Assembly: GCA_028641055.1 (NCBI GenBank)
Contig: CM054062.1
Coordinates: 16,487,639-16,551,638, forward strand
Length of the DNA stretch: 64,000 nt
DNA from: Alopecurus myosuroides
Lineage: Eukaryota; Streptophyta; Magnoliopsida; Poales; Poaceae
Direction: 5' to 3'
Below, piece after piece: positions 45,353 through 55,635 of this stretch (its first letter is position 1; every line of letters begins with the position of its first letter). The notes below the pieces were generated by a model. That model did no database searches. It had not been told where the DNA came from and worked only from the letters and a program-made list of their open reading frames with translations. The position numbers and the translations under genes are program-made.

Positions 45353-47045
45353 GAGTCCTCAAGCTTAACTCTTGCTCGTCTTTGAGTAGGTTGATAACCC
45401 ACAAGTGTAGGGGATCAATTGTAGCCTTCTCGATAAGTACAAGTGTCCAACCCAACGAGGAACTAAAGGTAGTATTAGAACTCTTTCAAGTTCTACCAAC
45501 CATTGATACAAGTCTACGCACACCGAACGTTTGCTCTATGTAGAAAATAAAACTATGGGAACAAAACGGGTATGAAATGATAGCTTTGCAAGACAATAAA
45601 GAACAAGAAAATAAATGTTAGTTTTTGCAGCAATAAAGAACACTAAAGTAAGAGAATTACGAGTGTGGAAAGTGGTGAAATGTGTGATGAAATTGTCCAT
45701 GATCAAATAGTCAAGTACAAGGTTGATATTCCTCTTTTATGTGGGAGAGGCAAAGCTAATAATCTCTCACTATCCAATGCTTGCAAGTATTTATGACTGG
45801 AACTATAGAAAACACCCATAACTACTATGAGATACATTAAGGTAAGAATACCCAACCATAGCATTAAGATCAAATGGTCCTCTTTATCCCATATTCTTCG
45901 ATCACTAGAATGGGGATCATGTTTCTGTCACTCAAGCGTCCCTCCCTCTAACTTTCTCCACATACTAAAAACTCTATGATGTGATTCATGCACGCATAAA
46001 CATATGATGGGCGCCATAGGACTGTAATAAATTCAATATATAGCTCATACCAACCACAGAGATTCAACAATCAATCATATGACAAAAGGGAACTACACAA
46101 ACATGACATAGATGCAAGATCATTTGCAAATAATTTATAACATCAAACACCATGTTTACATAGGGGATTACAGATATTTGCAGAAGAGTGGACTGCGTAG
46201 CTATGGCGGATATGATAATGGAGGTGTTGGTGAAGTCAGCGTCATGGCGGAGAAGGGGCAGCACGTGAGGTGCAAGGCGGCGGCGCAGGGGGCTCCTCCT
46301 GGGCCGGCCGACCATCTTGGGGGAGCGCCGACCCTTAACCCCCATCCTCCATGGCTTCTTGGTGTTGTAGATGAGCCCTACCCTACGGAGATGATGCCAT
46401 GGGGGAGTCAAAATTCGTGGCTTTTGGTGGTTACCCAAGAATTAGGGTTTTCCTTTCCTTATACGTGTCTCTGTGATGATTGTGCCCTTTTGATGGGTGG
46501 CCCTTTGATCCAAGGGCGCTTGGGAAACTCTAGATCCTTCTTAGGGATCTCTCTCGCCCCCCATGAGGCCCCAAAGTTGTGGCTTGGCCGAATCTATCAA
46601 ATATGGTAGGAGTTAGACTCAATCACGCCATCGATTCTCGTAATCCATAATCAGATATTTGTCCTTCAGTAAAACGGGTCCACAGGTCGCATACAATCTC
46701 GCATTGGGCTGTTCTTGGGCTTAAAAAAGGTATAAAAATGGCCCACAACTTTGTAGGAAATTTCATCTTGAATTGACATTGTCTTTGGGGGTCAAACTGG
46801 CGATCTCTAAAAACTATTAGTGGAGAGATTTTAGGAAAGTTAGAGTCCTTCTCCAACAAGCCTCCTCTTGTGTTTTCTTGACATTATCCAATTAATTCCT
46901 ACACATCAAAGTATAAAACAAGAACGTGTGCACTTTGTAACCATTAATAGGTTAGTCTAATAAATAATAGAAAACAAAAGAAAACAGATGGAAAACATGT
47001 AGAAAACAAGCATGGAGCATAAAAATTATAGATATGTTTGGAACG
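45353..47045 (-). mobile_element. X: relic LTR with a stub of internal sequence
   Basis: 45392-47045 is an LTR in minus orientation: near 47045 it has the tip (TGACACG)TTCCAAACATATC and at 45392 the end GGGTTATCA. 45353-45391 carries the PPT-side motif CTACTCAAAGACGAGCAAG plus AAGCTTGAGG, i.e. internal sequence reduced to ~38 bp. The tip seems to have been invaded by T2 at 47046. ORFs inside (46112-46609, 46064-46438) have no recognisable domain. Confidence 0.65.
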
Positions 47046-47570
47046 TGTCAGATATATGCCAATTAGGGCTATGTCCGGCATTGGCCCAAAGGCCGGATTA
47101 ACAGGGTGGCCCACAAGAAATGGAACATAGTCCATTGGGGGGCCCAGTAAGCTGACGCGTAGGAAGCCGAATTCTAGAAGAACCCGGACCACGGCCCAAA
47201 GTGGTGCGGCTTGGAGGAGAAGACGGATTCCTTACTTTCCAAGTTAGATACTTTCCGTAGTCTTCTAGGTTTCCTTTCTGTAAGCCCTAATCCGGCTATC
47301 TATATAAAGCGAGACGAGAGCAAGAACAAATACAATTAGCTAGAAGCCTACTCGCCGAGTTAGCAAAACCATACTCACATAGTACTTTGTATACTTCAGG
47401 CTTCAGCCTTGATTTAGTGAGATTGCAGGAGTAGTAACGCCGCCTAGTTGCGTCGTACCGAACCTGGGTAAACTCGGTGTTCTCATTTGCAGTGTTATCA
47501 CGTCCTCCCGCGGTTCCACCAGTAAGCTTATGGCAACCCCGTCCATGAACCTTACTACGATGTCTCGACA
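47046..47570 (+). mobile_element. 5' LTR of T2 (525 bp)
   Basis: Starts TGTCAGATATATG and ends TCTCGACA. A TATA box (TATATAAAG) is at 47301-47309. It is homologous to the T1 LTR at the ends and around the TATA box. Confidence 0.85.
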
Positions 47571-48575
47571 GTTGGCGCCCACTATGGGGCCAGCATCGTC
47601 AGGAGTCATGTTCCGAGCGGGAATACTCAGCAGAATTAGCAGCTCGATTACTGTCGGAAGCCTGCAATTCGACGGAAACGTCGGACGCTTCCTCGACAAT
47701 GGATCGTATATGCCAGCACAAATTCATCAGGTAAATGCATGCGTTTTACCGATTGGGTCTACTAATATTTTTATCGGTTTAACAGCAGAAGCTATGGGAT
47801 TCCGGGGTGGAAGTAATTTTATCCCACCCGCCCTATGCCCTTTGATGAAGGCTTTAATGCCGGATTCTGCTCAGATTTCCCCTATTCATACATAGGAGCA
47901 GATCAAGCTTCCATACTTGCATACCGCCAAAATACATCTGGATTTGCTGCCTCCTCGGAGATTCCTGCAACCAGATCCCACTTCATTGGTATGGTGCAGT
48001 CTGAGACCGCTGAAAACACGGAAGACGAAAATCCCGTGGAAAAGGCAGAAAACCATGATCCTAGAGAAAAAGTGGAACATCCGACATTCGCCGATCAGGC
48101 GACAAACTCGGAAGCCGACTCGATATTAGCTGCTATAGAAGCAAGGTTAGAGTCGGAACCCAGATCTGAAGACATAGATTCCGAAGACAAAGACGAAGAC
48201 ACTTTCGAAAGAAAGGTCAAATCTATGAAAGGGAGTTTTCACGAAGTACTTATGGCAAAACCGACTGAAAATTCAGATGTTGAGGAAGATGAAGATCCCA
48301 AAACACCTCCACCACATGAGGAAAAAGAGGATGGCGAAGCTAGTCCAACTTACCCTGATGTCAGAGAACCGGCGGAGGAAGAACCTATCAAGAAACTTCC
48401 TTCTTCCAAGAAGAAAAAGAAATCTGCTGGGAAACTCCAATCTAAACTCCAGAAGAAAAAGATGGAAAATTTGGCAGACATTGCCAACCAAAACCTGGAA
48501 GTAGGAGGAAACAACAGAGTCAAACCTGCGAAGAAGAAAAAGAATGAAATCCATGTTCCCCAAATGTCGGAATAA
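47530..48575 (+). pseudogene. N-terminal gag-extension ORF of T2
   Basis: Counterpart of 4770-5792. It reads out of the LTR through the PBS as RQLAPTMG and has a frameshift near 47850. The rest is acidic and then Lys-rich to a stop at 48573-48575. The shared reading through the PBS supports this N-terminus as a family trait. The function is unknown. Confidence 0.7.
47573..47590 (+). other. Primer-binding site of T2
   Basis: TGGCGCCCACTATGGGGC, two bases after the LTR. It differs from the T1 site at two positions. Confidence 0.85.
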
Positions 48576-48589
48576 GATGAAATCGATTT

Positions 48590-49828
48590 GATTCAAACCC
48601 CGGTGGCACAAGATGAGCCCTCGAAAGTGCTGGAAGCCAGGAGACAAGCTATATAGCGGCAGCAACAACATCTATTTTGCGCTCGAGAAAACCTCATCAA
48701 AACCCATGATGGCATTAAATTGCAGTAGGAAGAAATAGAGAAGTACGAGAGAAGGAATAGGTCCGGAATTAAACCTACACGGTTACCCAGAATTTCAAAA
48801 CCGGACGAACTGCCAGCAAGGAAGAAGTTTCAAAACCCTTCTTGGCAAAGGAAGGTTAACGACGTTAATGCTAAGGGCGAGCGCATATACAAAACCGCAG
48901 CTGAAAATGCGGAAGCCGCGTTCGCCATCCTTAATGACGATCGGTACTCCAATGATGAAAAACTTCAGGGAGTGTATGCTTTCCTAGGAAAAGCATTACA
49001 ACAGCAACAACGAGGACAAGCACGTTCGGGAAAGTTGCACGATGATTCAGCTCTCTGCAAAACTGCCACATGCGCCGCTAGAGCACCTGAACCTGGTGAA
49101 CCTGGAGATTCAAGCGATTCTAAGGAAAAGAAAGGAGATTCTAAGAAGGACAAGAAAATCCCGGACAACAAGGATGCAGCGTCTAGAACAGGATCCCATC
49201 CGCCGAAAGGCGGAAATAACCCCCGTGACTACAAAGAACGGGAGGAGCAAAACCAGAAAGACGGAAGAGTAATGCCGCCTCCAAGACGCCTAGTTGATAA
49301 AGCCGGAAGATATGAAAAGCCTCACAGGTGTGAGAGATCTCGTACTCCTCCTAGGAACAAAGAAAGGCCAAGGAGTATAACTCCACCTTATTCCAAAGGA
49401 CATGATAACAGAAGATATAGGGATAATCCCAAAAGTGCGCACTCGCGAAATAGTGGACAAGAACGGAGCAGATCCCCTTCTGTCCATTCAGCTGGAAGGT
49501 ATTCCACACACGTCGATAAGGAGGAAAGAGACGATCTATACTTTGGACCTAACTGTTTCACTGACAGGATCCGAAGAATCAGTCTACACTCTGGTTTCAC
49601 TAAAGTTGGTCCAACTTATCAAAAGTATACCATAAGTTCTCACCCAGATACATGGCTTTCAGATTACTACACTACCGTCTACATTAACAAAGGGACAGAC
49701 TTAGAGGTTGTAAAGTTTCTTCCCCTAATGTTATTGGATGGAGCCAGAGATTGGACCAATGGGCTACCGTCAAGAACATTAGACAACTGAGAAGATATGG
49801 CGAGAGTATTCGCTCAACACTTCCGGGG
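48590..49828 (+). pseudogene. gag: gag of T2, first part
   Basis: Same frame order as T1 gag. In-frame stops at about 48654 (TAG), 48726 (TAG) and 49788 (TGA). The segment 48972-49787 is open and includes the Arg/Ser-rich region (RSRTPPRNK and RSRSPS motifs) and the first half of the capsid-like domain to FAQHFRGT, where element C is inserted at CACGT. It continues at 57282. Confidence 0.85.
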
Positions 49829-49833
49829 CACGT
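49829..49833. repeat. Target-site duplication CACGT (left) of element C
   Basis: Matches 57277-57281. Removing 49834-57281 restores the gag motif FRGT-YKRP. Confidence 0.93.
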
Positions 49834-51472
49834 TGATCGCTTGCAGAGTTGACTTTAAATCCCTAGCAATGGTGCTAGAAATTCTTGCTACGAAAATTAT
49901 GGATGGTGCGTTGGTAACACCAAGAGGAGGGTGTGATGAGTGGAGCGGTAAGGATTTCCCTCAGTTAAGAACCAAGGTTATCAATCCGTTTGGAGAAAGA
50001 GGATCTTCGGAAGGTTGATGCAACTGACGGTGGTGATGGCTAACCAGTGTTAGCAATAACGCGGAACCTGCACACAACACAACCAAAATACTTTGTCCCA
50101 ACGGTACAGTGAGGTTGTCAATCTCACCAGTCTTACTAAAAACAAAGATTAGACGTATAGTGTGGAAAATAATGTATGCTTGCAGTAAGTAAAGAAAGCA
50201 TGAAATTGTAGTGGTTTGTTTAATAGTATAGGAAAATGGACCGGGGTTCATAGGTTCACTAGTGGTGTCTCTCCATAAAAGATAGCATGCTGGGTGAACA
50301 AATTACAGCTAGCCAATTGACAAATAAAGGTTGCACCTTAGTGCACATTCATGACACAATGACTACTATGATATTTAGTGAGGGCATTACAACAATATAC
50401 ATAGACCGTAATCCAACTGCATCTATGACTAATAATCCACCCTCAGGTTATCATCCGAACACTCTTAGTTATTAAGTTGCAAGCAACTGATAATAGCATT
50501 AAGCAATGTGTGTAATGTAAGCAATGATTGTACACGCGGGCACTCACACCGCTGTTTTCTCCCTAGTGGCAACAACACATCCTCCCCCGTCACGGTTCTG
50601 TCACTCGAGCACAGGCGAAAAGGAGGCATGAACCCACTATCAAGCATAAATACTCCCTCTTGGAGTCGCTAGCAACTACTTGGCCAGAGTAACCACTAGC
50701 AACGGAAAGCATGCAAGATCACAAATAACATATGCAATAAAATACTATAATCAACCTGGCATAAGTTCAATATTCATTGGATCCCATCAAACACATCACA
50801 TAGAGTTACATAAGAACAATCTCGATCATGTTCGGCAGCTCACGAGATCTAAACATTGAGGCAAAGGAGGAGAAGACAACCATCTAGCTACTGCTATGGA
50901 CCCGTAGTCCAAGGATGAACTACTCACGCATCACTACGGAGGCATGCATGGTGATGAAGAGGCCTCCGATGATGATCTCCTCTCCGGAAGGGTGCCTGGA
51001 GACAGCTTTAGAACCCCCCTGATGTAGGGTTGACGATGACGGCGGCTGCGGAACTTTTCGAGGATATTTGATAAGGTGTTTAGGGTTTTCCATCCGAGGG
51101 GAATAAATAGGCGAAAGGGCAAAGGCGGTGGAGCCCTGGGGGCCCCACACCACCCCTTGGCGCGGCCAAGGGAGGCGCCACCCCATGGTGTGGTCCCCCT
51201 GGTGCACGTCTTCGACTCCTCTTCGGTCTTCTGGATGCTTCCGGGGAAAATAGGAACTTCGGGATTTGTGGGGTCCAATTCCGAGAATATTTACATAACA
51301 ACTTTTCTGAAATAAAAAACAACAGAAAGCAGGGAACTGGCACTTGGAATCTTGTTAATAGGTTAGTCCCGTAAAACGTGTAAAAATGACATAAAGAAGG
51401 GAGAAAACATGTAGCAATTGGCATAATATCATCATGGAGCATCAGAAATTATAGATACGTTGGAGAGGTCTA
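49834..51472 (-). mobile_element. 3' LTR of element C (1639 bp)
   Basis: Collinear with 55636-57276. The tip next to the PPT is mutated (GGTCTA instead of CGTATCA). Carries a degenerate PBS-like block at 49861-49877. Confidence 0.88.
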
Positions 51473-51511
51473 AAGCATCCCCAAGCTTAGTTCCTACTCG
51501 TCCTCGAGTAG
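51473..51511 (-). other. PPT and adjacent hairpin of element C
   Basis: Minus strand: CTACTCGAGGACGAGTAG (51511-51494), then AAGCTTGGGGATGC before the LTR, identical in design to element B. Confidence 0.85.
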
Positions 51512-54188
51512 GTAAACGATAAAACACAATAATTTCTGAGGTGACATGCTACTAACATAAACTTGATCATAAAAATGTAAAGGCATATGTAAGCTGAGAT
51601 CATAGAACTTTTAACACAAACATGATAAATAGAACTTTAATAATAAAACATAGCAATCACTTTGCATCATGAGAAGTATCTCAAATAAAAGATCATGAAT
51701 AAAAATGCAAAGAAAGATATACGTTTGTTTCAAGTATAGAGAAAGCATGGCAAAGTGATATTTCGCTAGTCCTTAAGAGTGGGGCAAAACATAAATGCCA
51801 GGACACCTTCAAAGTTCATGAGGAATACTAGAGCAAATAATTTGAGAACAAGCAATAACACATCATGAATCAATGAATAATGTTTCTGGGACAAATGCAC
51901 ATAAAACTCAGAATGGCAAAAATGTTCTCTCAACTATGTATAAAGTTAGAAGATGGAGACTCAACATAAAAGTAAAAGAAAGGGCCCTCGCAGAGGGAAG
52001 CAGGGATCACTTATGTGCTAGAGCTTTTTATTATATTAAACAGAGGTATTAAAAGTTTGACACTCCCCCCATCCATCTTTCACAAACCATGGCTAACTGA
52101 ATCCTCGGGTGCCTGCCAACAATCACATACCATGGAGGAGTGTCTATATTTTGGGAGATGTATGCTAATGTCAACGAATGGTAAACAGAAAATACAGTAC
52201 GTCACAAGCCAACTGGATTCACAAGAGCGGCTCCCATATGAAGGACGCATCTTGGTAGAGGGTCATCCCTCTTTCTCTTTTGTTTACACAATTATGCTTT
52301 GACTGATAAATCAGGGGCAAAAATAGTAAAGAGATTTTGTGTGTATTAATTTGGGGCTGGGCACCCCACTGCCAGCTCTTCTATCATTTGGATAAGCGGA
52401 TGAAGCCACTTGTCCAGGGTGTGAAATCCAATCAACAAGTGAGATAAATATTCTCTATTTACGTCCTCATGAGCTAAAATAGGAACTTAAAGCAGGAGTA
52501 ATTTTGAAGGTTTTAAAGGTAACACATGAGCAATTTACTTGGAGTGGCAGTTAAATACCACATGCAGGTAGGTATGGTGGACACAATGGGAAAAACTTTG
52601 GTTTTAGGGAGTTGGATGCACGAGTAGAGCTCATACTCAGTACAGGTGGAGGCTAGCAAAAGACTGGGAGCGACAAATCAAGAGAGCATAAGAGCCATAA
52701 TCATGCATAGCGACATGAACATCATTAATTAAAGCATAAACGGTATCAAAAGTTAAAAAATAAATGATCATAGAGGCTATTAGTGAATGTTTCATAGCCA
52801 TAAACATGGTGTGAGCATGCGCCAAGTCAACCAAATAAAACATTCAAAGGAGAATACCATAAATTTATGCTTCAACATGACAAGAACAACTCATGAATCT
52901 TTCAATGGCACATTAAACACTCTCAGATATTTGAGGCTAATCATGCTACTCAATAACCACAAGGCTTTAAAACTAAAATAACATCTAGCATGATACAAAA
53001 AATTTCTAGCCACAGTCTATACAAGCTTCTACTTGCACCATTAAAAATTCTACTTTAAGCAGCAATTTCTTCTCCCAACAAGCACCATACAAGATATGTT
53101 TTAACAAAAATACTCTTCATGATACAGCAAGAAAACATGAGAGTACTCACATAACACTACTAAAACTAACATCTCTGATAAGAGATGCATGAAAAACAAG
53201 AGCTAAATTAATGCAGCAGCCATACGAAGATTTAGAATACAAAGTATTCCCACGAAAAAGCGAAGCGTGTCACTCTCCAGTAAAAGAATGCTGGGGTCCA
53301 ACCAAGATTATTGTAAAAATAAAAACAAACTGAAAGAAAAAATAAAAGACGCTCTAAGTAAAACACATAAGATGTGACCGAATAAAAATATAGATTCACT
53401 AGAAGCGAACTGATAATTTGTCGATGAAGAAGGGGATGCCTTGGGCATCCCCAAGCCTAGACTCTTGAGTCTTCTTGGAATTTTCTGAGATGTACCACCG
53501 GGGCATCCCCAAGCTTAGGCTTTTCACTCTTCTTGATCACGTCATATCATCCTCTTCTCTTGACTCTTGAAAACTTCCTTCACACCAAACTTCTCACAAT
53601 CTTCATTAGCAACGTTAGTGCAATAGAAATAATAAATTCACATGGTTCAGTTTCAACACAAGATTAACACTCATAAACACATTAGCTACTGTCACAACTT
53701 TTTTAGAACTCTTTTTCTCAAAAGAACACCAAAAGAAACCGATTAAGATGGAAATGCAATTATTGGCAGAAATCTGTCAAAACAGGACAACAGGTAAAGA
53801 TGATTTTTTTTAGAAAATCTTCTGTTGCTCAAATCAAAAAGTGGTCAACTAAGAAAATTTGCATATATAGCCCAGAATTATGTACACAAAAACTCAGGTC
53901 ATTTTGAATTTTCTGTGATGTTATACGGATTTAAAAGTGGACAGCATAAATCTGTTTCCTGCGCAGAAATCCGAAATATAGCCTCAACTTTCCACTAGAG
54001 GCTTTACTTGGATCAATAACAACACAAAAGAAAAGATACAGTGGGGTTGCTAAGAAAATAGACAACACCCAGGTGCAAATAAAACAAAAGAAAACAAAGG
54101 AAAACGGGTTGAAAACGGAGAAATAAAACGGTTGTCTCCCGGTAGCGCTTTTTTTTAACTCCTTTCAGCTAGGCACGGAAAAGTGGAA
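51512..54188 (-). other. Noncoding internal region of element C
   Basis: No supported gene. Perfect hairpin at 53432-53452 (GGGGATGCC, TTG, GGCATCCCC), PPT-like AAGC(T/C)TGGGGATGCC copies near 53448-53460 and 53504-53518, and the post-protease type motif near 54120-54165. Partly collinear with the B internal region. Confidence 0.65.
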
Positions 54189-55471
54189 TCAAGTATTTTG
54201 AAATGGAAAAAGATGCTCACATGAGAAATATGAATTTAAGAAAAATAGAGCATCATGAAGAAAATATAAAACAAATTTAATTCTAACCCACTTCCTATGC
54301 ATAGGGATCTTGTAAAGAAATAAATTAAAGAAGCTCAAACTAGAAATCATGGGAAGGTAGAACAAGAGCAACTTCAAAACTTTCAACAAAAATAGAGATG
54401 TTTTAGTAACATGAAAATTCCTACAAACATATTTTCCTCTCTCATAATAATTTTCAGTAGCATCATGAACAAACTCAACAATATAATTATCACATAAAGC
54501 ATGTTTGTCATGGTTTAAAAGCACACAATTCATATCAAGCTAAAAAACAGTGGGATCAAAATTTAAAATCAACTCTTCTTTTCCCCCACTTTTAGCAATA
54601 GCAAAACAAGATAATTGGTCACTCTTAGAAGGTATAGGACACATTATAGCAATCCTATTTTCAGTAGCATTATGATTTATAACAACAAGTAACATAGGGC
54701 TATCATCAAGAGCATTATCATACGATTTATCGAAGTAGCATGGATTATCATAAATAACAGTAGCAATATCATTCTCACAAGTTTCATTCATAGTAGTATC
54801 AAGGTCACAAGTATAGCAAGTATCAATTTCATCAAATAATGTATGAGCTTAAGATTTACTATCATTGGGAGGTTGACATGGGTAGCTCCATTCTTCCTCC
54901 TCTTGATCATCACTCTCCTCCTCTATTTCATCCAATGAGTTTCCAGATTCAGCAATTTCTTCTTCCATAGGATCCTGCAAGGCATTAGTCTCTTCCTTAG
55001 GTTGAGAGCATTTATTAAGATATTACATTATGTAGTAATTATGATCCTTGTAATTATCAAAGCAATATTCAAGTATAGCATAAATCTCGTATTTATAAGG
55101 TGCATCATCAATACCTTCAAGAAAATAGGCAATTTCGAATGCACCCTTCCAAGCAATAAATTCTTAAATTTGGTCCACATCATATAATTCATAATTTACC
55201 TTAACATAAGAAGATATGGTAACATTATCATTATACACACATTGAAAAGGTAGGTGTTTATACCTCCTACAGCAGCAATATTTATCAAAGCAATAAGTAA
55301 CATTATAAGTAGAGCACAGGTTTTTAGCGTAGTCATGTAATTTATTAATTTGCTCCCATATGTGTATTCCTTTTTGTGACAAGCGGTGTTCCTTATAATA
55401 TTTTGTTTTTCATCTGTGAACCCACTTTGCCTATAAGATGTAGTTTCAAAGACATCAAACATTGATAGCAA
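54189..55471 (-). pseudogene. Decayed ORF of element C, unknown function (~420 codons)
   Basis: From 55382 to 54189 one minus-strand frame can be followed through stops near 55164, 55025, 54850 and 54540. The beginning (55471-55383) is in a shifted frame. Features in order: a Cys-rich segment (YCFDKYCCCRRYK), an acidic segment (MEEEIAESGNSLDEIEEE), DNPCYFDKSYDNALDDSP, and a hydrophobic C-terminus containing KIPMHRKWVR. It occupies the gag position after the PBS, but no gag, protease or RT motif is visible. The consistent frame over 400 codons indicates a former protein. Confidence 0.6.
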
Positions 55472-55610
55472 GCATGATAAAGCAAAAATAACAACTAGAC
55501 TAAGAACTATTTTTTGTGTGTTTCTGATATATAAAGAAGCAAATCAAGACAAAAAAACAAAATAAATAGGTTCAGAGTGAGAGACTCCCCTTGCCAGAAG
55601 ACTTCTTTCT

Positions 55611-55627
55611 CCCCGGCAACGGCGCCA
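55611..55627 (-). other. Primer-binding site of element C (tRNA-Asp)
   Basis: TGGCGCCGTTGCCGGGG on the minus strand, about eight bases from the LTR end at 55636. It is the complement of the 3' end of plant tRNA-Asp(GUC). Confidence 0.9.
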
Positions 55628-55635
55628 TAAATTCT

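Noticed and set aside
46064..46609. ORFs in relic X (124 and 165 codons)
   Set aside because: Inside an LTR, opposite strands overlapping, no recognisable domain.
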